Of a stretch of DNA of 56,359 nucleotides, positions 24,642 through 32,931 are shown one piece after another. A program made the position numbers and the translations under genes. The notes beneath the pieces were generated by a model. It had not been told where the DNA came from and did not search any database. It saw only the letters and a list, made by a program, of their open reading frames with translations. How positions within the stretch are numbered: position 1 is the first letter of the stretch; each line of letters begins with the position of its first letter. Source of the DNA: JAAGZL01 sp964628835 (GTDB lineage Bacteria; Pseudomonadota; Gammaproteobacteria; Chromatiales; Chromatiaceae); contig CAZVME010000013.1 of NCBI GenBank assembly GCA_964628835.1, positions 1 to 56,359 on the forward strand, written 5' to 3'.

Positions 24642-27600
24642 TCATCGCCATTGTCTCAAAGCCAACCTAATAGCATGAATGAGTGGTTTCAACCTGAACT
24701 GAGAGCGACGTGGTGGAGGAGCCTCAAGTAAATGCCCAAATATTCTCGAAATCAGTCTGGCTTTTTTATGATTTATATGGGGCAATGAACTAACGATATT
24801 CGACCGTAAGGCCTCATGTATGTCATTGACATACTGGTCTCTCCCGTATGATATTGACTCAATTATCAAGCAGAAGTAATCGTATAGTGCAATCGGAGAA
24901 ACACACTCAACAGCCCCAGTGAGGAACTGAGAACCAACCACTACCCCCGAGGCCAGATCAAGAGTTGGGTTTTTGAATGTGTTAATTGCAGATTCAACAT
25001 CTGGTGAAACTATATTTGGACAGGATTTAGCAGCCCATAAAAGGTCATTTGCAGCAACGCTAGTAAAATTATGACAACGCTCTAATTTGTTTAATATGCT
25101 CTTTGAATATTGAGATTCTGAAATAATCTTCTTATCCCGCATAATCATCAAGATTGGTTGCAACCAAGAGCTGGATGTAACCCCCATGCCAGCAGCTAAA
25201 GCTCTAAATCCTCCATCCTCTGAAACCAATATCGCATCTCGTTCACGAGTTAATAAAATTGTATCGTTAGATGCTAAACCAATATATTGCTCCAGAGCGA
25301 CTTGTTGTTCAGTTACAACTTCTGGCCCCACTACTGGCACGACCTCACAATGGTCATCAATAAATGCTAGTAGTTCATTAAGAAATCGACCTCGCTCATC
25401 TAAATATGACCGAGGTATTTCCTGATAGTGGAGGTTTCCATCTATTTCTGAAGCGATACCAGATGGCTCCATTTTATTATGAATTTGAATAATACCCAGG
25501 AGATATTCTTTTAAAGAGGCAGCCACCAATGGTTTTCCAAACACTTCCAAGCTTTCTTTAAGAAAACCGAGCGTATGCAATTCAATGAGGGCCGTCAGGT
25601 CAACTACATATGGTTTGTTATCATGTGTTATTTGACCCTTAATTCCTTCTCGTTCCTCATGAATCCCTGTGCTGATGAATAGGTCATATTTTTTATATGG
25701 CCACTCCAATAAAAGCGTAACAACATCAGTACCCAATGCGTTGGATAGCATTTGAAGTGGAAGAATTTTCTCTTCGTAAACACTAAATACATGTTCTACG
25801 TGTTTTGAACGCTGCTTCAGTGATTCTAGTATCGGTGAAAAGTCGAATTCACCGTCAGATTTCTTTACATTCACACTCCAGAGCGGTCCTGCTGATGAAG
25901 CACTATTTGCAACTACATTTTGTGCGATGGATGAAGCAAAGATAAACATACTATCAATATTGACTATTTGCCATTGCTTCGAGCCCATGCCACTATCAAT
26001 AAGAAGCTCTTCACCTATCTTTTTTCCTAAAAGACTTTTTGCTAATTCGCTATTTTCAGAGATACATTGAGGCCATCCAGCTTCTTGTAGGCTTGCAGGC
26101 TCAATAACTATATTCTTACTTTCCCCTTTTGACTGCATATTAATGACGGTACCAGTTGATACTTTATTTAGACCTTTGAATTCATCAAAGTTCTTTGCAA
26201 GCAACATCAATAGAAGGAAATGACCGGCTAATTCTGAATCGCCTGGTTTTGTACGAAAGAGTCTGTATGCCCTTAAGAGAGCCTCATTTTGGCGGCCTAG
26301 CTCCATTTCATATTTGGCTATTTCTATCTCATTCTGCTCTATAACAGGGTCAAGTACAGGGTTAGTATCCAGATAAATATTCAGTTCATCGAGCTTGTTC
26401 TTGCGATAGAGTGTTGCAATGTAATTAACAGCAACGAATGAGTCTGAGGGGTTAGCTTCCAGCTCTTCTGATAGAATTTGTTCCAACTTATCAAGATCAC
26501 CTGACGCGCGGGCAAGATTAGCTTCAATACGCTTAAATGATGAAGTATTTCTGATTTCTGGTGAAAGTTGTTCTAAAGCAGCAGCAGCTTTAGCACGTTG
26601 ATCCGACTTAATTAAAGAGTCTAGATAGCGTTTGGTAAGATAATCATCCGAAGGGGATTCAATAAGTTTTTGATATAATGCAGATGCGTCGAAGTATAGG
26701 TCGAAATCATAGAGAAGGTCTGCGATTTGAATTATATCGATAGACGAGGCTTCTTCCGGGAGGGCTTTGCAGGACAGCAATAACTTGTCACGCTCTTGGA
26801 AGTCACCATGTTCATCTAGTATGCGGATATAAAATGAAAGCAAGGAAGGGTATGACGTAATTCTAGGTAAATTGGCTTTCGCCAATTTTATAGCTGCAGG
26901 TTTATCGCCCCCTTTCCATATAGCGCATAGTTCTAGACCAAATAATTCATCTTTATCATGTTTATTCAAATCTTTTGTATTTAATGTCTGAGATATTGAT
27001 TCTACCCATTCAGTATCGCCAGTGTTTGCTCCAGCTTCAGCTATCGTGAACAGTAACGGCTTTTCAAGGGCATTAAGTTTTTCATCGGTAAGCTTATGAA
27101 TAGCATCTATATCTCCAGACGCTTTCAGCTCTTTCACTCTATACCAGACAAATGCCTCTTCGTCTGGGTACATTGAAAAAGCATATGTTGTTATTTCATA
27201 TTTTAACTGCTCATCACCAATCAATTCAGCTGCAACTGCAAGATTGTGCGCAACTTCTGTGAATACGTGCTTGCTTTGAATACTCTTTAAATAAGATAAA
27301 ATGTCTCCAAAACAATTAACCGCTGCTTTTAGGGCCTGATGTTGTTCTGTTGTTAGCTGTTGATAGTGCGATTTAACTGTATCCGCTGTGGCCCATGACA
27401 AGGCAGATGCAAGCATACTTCGCTTAGCATCACTGGATGTTTCGTCTTGTTGAAATGCTGCTTTTGCCAGACTGTATGATTCTTCATAATCCTTTTCACG
27501 AATCTTTATGTCAGAACGAATTAAAAGAACAGATTTGTCGTTTTGTAATTCTGCTGGAAGTACAGACTGCTCAAATTCGATATTTAATAGGTTTTTACTA

Positions 27601-28571
27601 TTAATGTGGAAAGCCCAGATTATTCCACTCTGAGGGTGTTCTTGAATAGCTGTGTCTGACTCTTTTAGGGCTCCTTCAAAGTCTCCCTTTAATAAAAGTG
27701 CTCGTATTTTATTTGCGACCGCCTTTTCTTCATTTTTTGCGAAATTATATGCAATCAAATATTGTTCAGCAGCCTCTAGTCTTTTATCATTAGATAGCAA
27801 GCAAGCACCTTGGTTAGTGTGCCATCTAAAACGAGTATAATCATCTGATTCGTTAACCTCATCCTCAATGATATCAAGCAATGATTTAGCATCATTAACT
27901 TGGCCGTTATTTATTAAATCCCTTGCTTTGTCTAATTGTTTGGTTAGTAGCTTATTGAGTTCGTTTCCTTTTGATGAGGGTAAATTGTCATTCAATAAAT
28001 TCAGAATCTGATCAAGCTGCTGTTTACCTTCAGCGCCTTGAGAAAGAATTTGTTTGGTATCTCTGCTATCTTCCTCTTGCTGAAAAGCAATTTTATTGAA
28101 CCCATCATCTAATATTTTTGAATGGGATTTCTGGTCTTCATGAATATCCTTGACTACCTGATTGGTTTCTTCGATTTGCCGATAGTTAATTATTTCCTGT
28201 AGGACAGCATGTGACTTCATGCTATCCATTATCATATCGAAAAACTCTTTTATCTCTTCCTTAAAACCAGACCCAGAAGAAAAAATAAGTGCAGCCACAG
28301 GTAATGCATTGCTAACTGCATCTAAATCTGGGTGTTGGTGCCTGGTTAAATACTTTAATATTTCAGGGCATGCGGTTTCCTGAATAAATTTCTTATTAAA
28401 GAATGATTCGGATTTATCACCATATTTATTTTGGAATTGTCGAAAAGACTGGTCGATAGATTCTTGCAATGCCTTTTTAATGGCATTTTCATTATCTTTC
28501 CTTTCAGCAGCATCAGCTAATTTATCCCATAACCAGCTAACAGCAACTCCAACAGCCATTTCGACTACCAT
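24642..28571 (-). CDS. Giant TPR protein with GreA/B-C-like and C-terminal PIN-like domains (candidate defence protein)
   Basis: 1309 residues; the main cargo gene. Residues 1-110 are helical (SWLWDKLADAAERKD...), like N-terminal modules of STAND-type conflict proteins. Residues 110-195 are coiled coil. About 200-790 is a long array of TPR-like helical pairs. Around 800-875 a segment (ENSELAKSLLGKKIGEELLI ... WQIVNI) matches the GreA/GreB C-terminal pattern. About 985-1140 looks like a PIN nuclease: VVDLTALIEL near the start, TLGFL, and late acidic LVSEDGGFRALAAGMGV. I recall this domain order as a predicted TPR-GreAB-C-PIN conflict system; the role is inference. It starts within the stop of a 40-codon ORF (TAATG). 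Confidence 0.7.
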   Translation of the reverse strand: MVVEMAVGVAVSWLWDKLADAAERKDNENAIKKALQESIDQSFRQFQNKYGDKSESFFNKKFIQETACPEILKYLTRHQHPDLDAVSNALPVAALIFSSGSGFKEEIKEFFDMIMDSMKSHAVLQEIINYRQIEETNQVVKDIHEDQKSHSKILDDGFNKIAFQQEEDSRDTKQILSQGAEGKQQLDQILNLLNDNLPSSKGNELNKLLTKQLDKARDLINNGQVNDAKSLLDIIEDEVNESDDYTRFRWHTNQGACLLSNDKRLEAAEQYLIAYNFAKNEEKAVANKIRALLLKGDFEGALKESDTAIQEHPQSGIIWAFHINSKNLLNIEFEQSVLPAELQNDKSVLLIRSDIKIREKDYEESYSLAKAAFQQDETSSDAKRSMLASALSWATADTVKSHYQQLTTEQHQALKAAVNCFGDILSYLKSIQSKHVFTEVAHNLAVAAELIGDEQLKYEITTYAFSMYPDEEAFVWYRVKELKASGDIDAIHKLTDEKLNALEKPLLFTIAEAGANTGDTEWVESISQTLNTKDLNKHDKDELFGLELCAIWKGGDKPAAIKLAKANLPRITSYPSLLSFYIRILDEHGDFQERDKLLLSCKALPEEASSIDIIQIADLLYDFDLYFDASALYQKLIESPSDDYLTKRYLDSLIKSDQRAKAAAALEQLSPEIRNTSSFKRIEANLARASGDLDKLEQILSEELEANPSDSFVAVNYIATLYRKNKLDELNIYLDTNPVLDPVIEQNEIEIAKYEMELGRQNEALLRAYRLFRTKPGDSELAGHFLLLMLLAKNFDEFKGLNKVSTGTVINMQSKGESKNIVIEPASLQEAGWPQCISENSELAKSLLGKKIGEELLIDSGMGSKQWQIVNIDSMFIFASSIAQNVVANSASSAGPLWSVNVKKSDGEFDFSPILESLKQRSKHVEHVFSVYEEKILPLQMLSNALGTDVVTLLLEWPYKKYDLFISTGIHEEREGIKGQITHDNKPYVVDLTALIELHTLGFLKESLEVFGKPLVAASLKEYLLGIIQIHNKMEPSGIASEIDGNLHYQEIPRSYLDERGRFLNELLAFIDDHCEVVPVVGPEVVTEQQVALEQYIGLASNDTILLTRERDAILVSEDGGFRALAAGMGVTSSSWLQPILMIMRDKKIISESQYSKSILNKLERCHNFTSVAANDLLWAAKSCPNIVSPDVESAINTFKNPTLDLASGVVVGSQFLTGAVECVSPIALYDYFCLIIESISYGRDQYVNDIHEALRSNIVSSLPHINHKKARLISRIFGHLLEAPPPRRSQFRLKPLIHAIRLALRQWR

Positions 28572-28693
28572 TAGATCGAATCCTTTCCAGTTAATAGATC
28601 TCGTATTGATCCAGTTTTGTTTAATTCCAGCATATTATTCTCATTGATTAGAGTGTTAATTTCTTCATAAATACGCTCAATGAGTTTTTTCAT
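28571..28693 (-). CDS. 40-residue ORF coupled to the TPR/PIN gene
   Basis: ATG 28693 opens a 40-codon frame whose TAA shares its last base with the ATG of the 1309-residue protein (TAATG). The product is helical and charged (MKKLIERIYEEINTLINENN), with no known family. Coupling suggests it sets the translation of the large gene or makes a small partner such as an antidote. No strong ribosome site is visible; it could instead be reinitiated from the preceding 25-codon ORF, which it overlaps (ATGA). Confidence 0.45.
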   Translation of the reverse strand: MKKLIERIYEEINTLINENNMLELNKTGSIRDLLTGKDSI

Positions 28694-28767
28694 TCTAATC
28701 TGTTCTGTTCCGTGAAGACATAGGCTAACAGTGGATAGACCAGTTTTTTTGTACGCAATTGATACAT
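28690..28767 (-). CDS. 25-residue ORF upstream of the coupled pair
   Basis: ATG 28767, preceded at 6-7 bases by CAGGTTAG, encodes 25 residues (start MYQLRTKKLVYPLLAYVF). Its TGA overlaps the next ATG (ATGA). Three frames are thus stacked with one-base or four-base overlaps ahead of and into the large gene. It may be a leader peptide, or with the 40-codon ORF the remains of a single frame-shifted small gene. Confidence 0.3.
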   Translation of the reverse strand: MYQLRTKKLVYPLLAYVFTEQNRLE

Positions 28768-28904
28768 TCTAACCTGCTGACCTAATACGCTTGATTAAGA
28801 GCGTGGCTATGTATGTGCTTGAGGTATTTTATGTATAGGAGGCAAGAAGTGTGACTCCTTTCCCTAACCAACCCCCCTTGCCTTTGAAAAACCACTGATA
28901 GTAG

Positions 28905-29215
28905 TTACAACCGATCTGCCAGTGTTTCAGCTCTGATGTGGGTGTAGCGTCTCAGCATACGGAGATCCTGGTGGCCTGTGATGCTTGCCACTTCCATTAC
29001 ATTTAGTCCCTTCTCGAAGAATCTGCTGGTTGCTTCGTGTCTGAGATCATGGAATCGTAGTGTGTTGAACGTCTGTTACACGCTCTATCAAAGGCTTGAG
29101 AAAGTGAGTCAGCCCGATGCGTTTCCTTCCTATTTAGAGTGGCCCTAACAGCCTCCTGAGCTTTCTCAGGCAGGGGGTATGATATGTGGTATGTCTGTCT
29201 TAATTTCAGGTATAG
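28905..29215 (-). pseudogene. Decayed tyrosine integrase, C-terminal part
   Basis: The minus strand from about 29070 to the TAA at 28905-28907 reads FHDLRHEATSRFFEKG, then NVMEVASITGHQDL and RRYTHI: the HxxR, GH and Tyr boxes of a tyrosine recombinase. Upstream, the reading continues only in other frames (KAQEAVRATLNRKET and SLSQAFDRACNR from about 29165 to 29075, then IKTDIP near 29200), so at least two frameshifts have broken it, with no N-terminal half. It is related to the intact integrase (FFE-GLNVMEV) but distinct, and lies on the opposite strand at the other end of the element. Confidence 0.85.
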
Positions 29216-29543
29216 AAAGGAGCGTGATTTCTTTGTTTTGACTCATGATCGTAGTTATATGATCAGCTTGAATGTTGGCAATTTCCTCTCGAGTTGGTCT
29301 TCTGGTTCTTGCATGGATATTAGTAGAAAGACTCATCTTGGATACCCCATTCTAGGTGGTAAATATGTTGTATGTATACTCTGATCAAGTAATTGGTGCG
29401 GGGAGTGGAAGTCTGCCTGATAATAGGAAGGCTATTGCGTAGCAATAAATACCTGCCTCACTAATTTTCAGTGTGACAATAGTGTGTCCTTGATATAGAA
29501 TGCCAATTCTTCGATGGTGTAAGTGATTGAAAATACATCAATT
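29216..29543. other. Right end of the element, non-coding
   Basis: 328 bp between the integrase remnant and the tRNA. A 66-codon plus-strand frame crosses into it (29184-29384), but it overlaps the remnant antisense and has no ribosome site, so I do not call it. Near the end lies the probable element-borne tRNA promoter. Confidence 0.4.
29473..29501 (+). promoter_or_regulatory. Probable promoter of the restored tRNA-Gly
   Basis: GTGACA (29473-29478), a 17-bp spacer and TAGAAT (29496-29501) lie 42 bp before the tRNA. Because the native upstream region remains at the left junction, this promoter must be element-borne if the tRNA is expressed. Its -10 is identical to the one at the left junction. 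Confidence 0.4.
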
Positions 29544-29617
29544 GCGGGTATCGTATATCGGTATTACCCTAGCTTCCCAAGCTAGTGAGGCGGGTTCGAC
29601 TCCCGCTACCCGCTCCA
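29544..29617 (+). tRNA. tRNA-Gly(CCC), with encoded CCA; right attachment site
   Basis: A full cloverleaf: acceptor GCGGGTA/TACCCGC, anticodon arm CTAGC-TTCCCAA-GCTAG (anticodon CCC), T arm GCGGG-TTCGACT-CCCGC, discriminator T, CCA in the gene. Nucleotides 1-45 (29544-29588) are duplicated at 18070-18114. The 3' part is therefore original chromosome, and the 5' part was supplied by the integrating element, rebuilding an intact gene. Confidence 0.95.
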
Positions 29618-29848
29618 ATTCTCACAGCGAAAATCAGAGGCCAGCAGGATGATCCGGTTCCAGGTTGTCCATCCTTATCGGAAGTTTCCGTCCCTATTAT
29701 TTGCTAGACTCTCAAGTTAATGGGGGAAAAGTCTGGCGTGCCACAGTAGCCGCTTAGTCGGGCAAAATTATCTGGCCGAGGATTGGTGCTGTATGGTCTG
29801 CATACTCCCAAATCATAACAACAACCCTAATGTGCCACGGAGGTCGTA

Positions 29849-32002
29849 ATGGCAAAGATGTTTAAGATCCTCGGAACGATTATAGGCGTACTCCTACTAG
29901 TGCTGGTTGCGGCTTCCGTGATCCTGCCTCTGGTGGTGGACCCGAACGATTTTAAGGGAGAGATCGTCAGCCAGGTCAAACAGCAGACCGGGCGTGATCT
30001 GAAAATCGCAGGTGACCTGAATCTGTCACTGTTTCCGTGGCTTGGGGTGAAGATAGATAATGTCGAGCTGAGCAATGCCAAGGGGTTTGGCGACAAGCCC
30101 TTCGCACTGGTACGACATGCGGCGGTAAGGGTTAAGTTGAAGCCTCTGTTGGAAAAGAAGCTGGAGGTGGACACCATTGGCCTGGATGGGGTGACGCTAA
30201 ATCTGGTCAGAAACAAGAGCGGCGCCAGCAACTGGGATGACCTGGCGCGGGGCAAGCAGCATAAGCCAACACCAGACCAGGGGAAGAAACAGGATACGGC
30301 GGATGGTGCTACCGGACTGAAGGGTATTTCCATCGGCGGTGTGGACATCAAAGATGCAGTGATCAGTTGGGATGATCGCCAGTCCGGGCAAAAATTTGCC
30401 ATCAGTGAGTTCAATCTAGCCAGTGGTGCCATAGTTACTGGCCGTCCTGTGGGCCTGGATCTTGGCATGGTGGTGCAGAGTGCGAAACCGGCCTTGACGG
30501 CCAAGGTTGGTCTGGCGGGAACCATCGAGCTGGATCAGGGTGAGGGGATGCTGAACATTGGAGATCTGAAGCTCACGCTGGATGCAGATGGAGCCGCAAT
30601 ACCCAATGGCAAGTTGCAGGTGGAACTCGAGACCGCCTTGATGCTCGCCCTGGATGGGAAGTTGTTGGTACTGCAAAATATCAGGGTCAAATCTGGAGAC
30701 CTTAACCTTACGGGTAGCCTCAAGGGTACAAATCTTGGTACGGCCTCTCCGGTGTTCAATGGCAAGTTGGATCTGGCGGAGCTCAATCTGCGGGATTGGA
30801 TGGCGAGTCAGGGCATGGCGTTGCCTGCTACCTCTGATCCCAAGGTCCTGAAGCGTTTTGCCGCTAGTCTGAATCTGGTCTCTAAGGGGACATCAACCAA
30901 TCTGAATAAACTTGTTATCCAGCTTGATGATACCAAGGTTACCGGCAATGCCATCATGCGCGGTAATGCCACCGCCTTTAAGCTCAATGTGGATGCAATC
31001 AATCTGGACCGTTATATGGCCACAGATCAGGGTGGGCAGGCGCGGGCGGATAAACACCGGAAGAGCGGCGCCAAGTCCGTAGCCGGAACCGGGCAGCTGT
31101 TTCCTGTCGCCACCCTACGCAAGCTTAATCTGAACGGCTCGGTGAAGATTGGTCGCCTGACCACTAACGGGCTGTTGGCGGAGAAGGTCCAGCTCACCAT
31201 TAAGGCGAAGGGTGGGCTGTTGCAGACGGCTCAGAAGGTTGGCAGGTTGTACCAGGGGAGCTACAACGGTAGCGTGAATATCAACGCCAAGGGTAAAACC
31301 CCTTCGGTCAGTATCAGCAGTAACCTGTCACAGGTGCATATGGAGTCCCTGGTGAAAAACCTGGCGGGTGAAGATAGGTTGAGTGGCCAGGGTTTCTTCC
31401 GCGCAAATCTGACTGCCAATGGCAACAGCGTAAACGCACTCAAACGCGCACTGAATGGCAAACTTGATTTTAAGTTTTTGAAAGGGGCGGTCAAAGGCAT
31501 AAACCTGGCGGCGGAGTTGCGCAAGGCTAAGGGGTTTCTCACCGGCAAGCCAGTGGCCGCCTCGAGCGGACCGGAACAGACCGATTTCTCCCAGATCACC
31601 GGCAGCGGTGTAATCAGAAAAGGGGTGTTGCGCAACAGTGACCTAAAGGCGCTCTCACCCTTCCTGAGAGTAACCGGAAAGGGTGCCGTCAATCTGGTAT
31701 CCGAGGCGCTGGACTACACGGTACAGGTATTCATTGTGGAAAGCTCTAAAGGCCAGGGCGGACATGATCTGGGGGCCCTGGAGGAGTTGAAGCAGAAAAA
31801 GATTGGGGTGCCGGTGCGCTTCACTGGTCCACTGGCCGCACCCAAATGGGAGGTGCAGTGGGAAAAGGTATTGATGAGTCTGAAAAAAGATGAGCTAAAG
31901 TCTGCGGCGAAAAAACTGCTAAAGGTAGAGGATGAGAAGGCTGGCGAAGAGGGATCGTCCAAGGATAAATTGAAAAGGAAACTACTCGAGAGCCTATTTT
32001 GA
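29849..32002 (+). CDS. asmA: AsmA family protein
   Basis: Inner-membrane-anchored periplasmic protein of the AsmA-like bridge family linked to outer-membrane biogenesis and lipid transport. The 717 residues begin with a transmembrane anchor (IIGVLLLVLVAASVILPLVV). The classical AsmA start follows: DPNDFKGEIVSQVKQQTGRD, then LFPWLGVKIDNVELSNA. The rest is repetitive beta-strand. The C-terminal region has the AsmA conserved segment with GKGAVNLVSEALDY at about residue 610. A good ribosome site (GGAGGT) precedes ATG 29849. yggX follows 107 bp later. Confidence 0.93.
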   Translation: MAKMFKILGTIIGVLLLVLVAASVILPLVVDPNDFKGEIVSQVKQQTGRDLKIAGDLNLSLFPWLGVKIDNVELSNAKGFGDKPFALVRHAAVRVKLKPLLEKKLEVDTIGLDGVTLNLVRNKSGASNWDDLARGKQHKPTPDQGKKQDTADGATGLKGISIGGVDIKDAVISWDDRQSGQKFAISEFNLASGAIVTGRPVGLDLGMVVQSAKPALTAKVGLAGTIELDQGEGMLNIGDLKLTLDADGAAIPNGKLQVELETALMLALDGKLLVLQNIRVKSGDLNLTGSLKGTNLGTASPVFNGKLDLAELNLRDWMASQGMALPATSDPKVLKRFAASLNLVSKGTSTNLNKLVIQLDDTKVTGNAIMRGNATAFKLNVDAINLDRYMATDQGGQARADKHRKSGAKSVAGTGQLFPVATLRKLNLNGSVKIGRLTTNGLLAEKVQLTIKAKGGLLQTAQKVGRLYQGSYNGSVNINAKGKTPSVSISSNLSQVHMESLVKNLAGEDRLSGQGFFRANLTANGNSVNALKRALNGKLDFKFLKGAVKGINLAAELRKAKGFLTGKPVAASSGPEQTDFSQITGSGVIRKGVLRNSDLKALSPFLRVTGKGAVNLVSEALDYTVQVFIVESSKGQGGHDLGALEELKQKKIGVPVRFTGPLAAPKWEVQWEKVLMSLKKDELKSAAKKLLKVEDEKAGEEGSSKDKLKRKLLESLF

Positions 32003-32109
32003 TTGAGTGACAGCCTCCGGCTCTCAAGCTGGCGGTGTCAGGAGTGTGGATTTTTCCGGCGGCGGTGTTATCCTCTCGCCTATTTGCAGGAACATATCGG
32101 AGTCGATCT

Positions 32110-32376
32110 ATGGGTAAGATGGTGCAGTGCGTCAAACTGAAAAAAGAGGCCGAGGGTATGGATCGGGCCCCCTATCCGGGCGAGTTGGGGCAGCGTATCC
32201 TGGAAAATGTCTCTAAGGAGGGGTGGCAGATGTGGTTTCAGCACCAGACCATGCTGATAAACGAGTATCGCCTGAATCCAATCGACCCCAAGGCCAGAAC
32301 CTTTTTGGAGGAGCAGATGGAGCAGTTCTTCTTTGGCGGAGGCCCCAGCATACCGGTGAATTTTGGTCCTAAGTAA
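32110..32376 (+). CDS. yggX: Probable Fe(2+)-trafficking protein YggX
   Basis: A small cytosolic protein linked to protection of Fe-S clusters from oxidation. ATG 32110 gives 88 residues, the family length; the frame extends upstream but without family similarity. Conserved features: MVQCVKLKKEAEG with the single Cys, APYPGELGQRI, WQMWFQHQTMLINEYRLN, and a C-terminal half (FLEEQMEQFFFGGG). In many relatives mutY sits between asmA and yggX; here the gap is only 107 bp. Confidence 0.96.
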   Translation: MGKMVQCVKLKKEAEGMDRAPYPGELGQRILENVSKEGWQMWFQHQTMLINEYRLNPIDPKARTFLEEQMEQFFFGGGPSIPVNFGPK

Positions 32377-32524
32377 TCCCGTCACAGCAGTGGCTGGTAG
32401 GCGATCTGAACCGGAGCTGGAAAAAACCAGTATTTCTCCATGTTAGCCCCAATCCGGGCTTGACTCTCCGAGCCTGGGCCGCTTTAATACGCACCTCTCC
32501 ATAATTGGAGATTCCGGTTAGTAT

Positions 32525-32600
<76 letters not shown>

Positions 32601-32610
32601 TATTCATCAG

Positions 32611-32639
32611 CGGCTTACGATCAAACGTAAGCCGTTTTT
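32611..32639 (+). terminator. Terminator after tRNA-Phe
   Basis: A perfect 9-bp stem CGGCTTACG/CGTAAGCCG, 6-nt loop, followed by TTTTT. Confidence 0.88.
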
Positions 32640-32749
32640 GTTTTCGGGCTGTGCCAGAATTGTGCCTCGATCCTTTGAGCCGCGCTTTTCAAGCGCTCTT
32701 CAAATAAAGGGGTCTCCTTTAACTCCATGGCCTTGCCCCTGATTGTCAT
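32621..32749 (-). CDS. Possible 42-residue ORF downstream of tRNA-Phe
   Basis: A minus-strand frame from ATG 32749 to TGA 32621, which overlaps the tRNA terminator. The product is charged and helical (ETPLFEERLKSAAQRIEAQF). The frame stays open a few codons upstream and is then stopped. It may be the remnant of a gene brought by an old integration at tRNA-Phe. Not recognised. Confidence 0.22.
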   Translation of the reverse strand: MTIRGKAMELKETPLFEERLKSAAQRIEAQFWHSPKTKTAYV

Positions 32750-32931
32750 ATAATCTACGGCAATATTTAACCCCTGACCCTTGGCCTAATCGCAAATGGC
32801 CAAATCTATACACCCTGAATGACAGAATGGCTGCGGGTGATTTATGGCTACTGTTGGTCAATTCGCAATCAGTCCAGAGCGCATTTCTGTCATAATGCCC
32901 GTTTCTTTAACCGGTTATTGATTGAGAACAC

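Noticed and set aside
24642..28571. The large island protein considered as a NACHT or other STAND ATPase
   Set aside because: No Walker A P-loop or Walker B pair is visible in the expected central position; the middle is helical repeats.
29184..29384. A 66-codon plus-strand frame at the right end of the element
   Set aside because: It overlaps the integrase remnant antisense, lacks a ribosome site and has no recognisable family.
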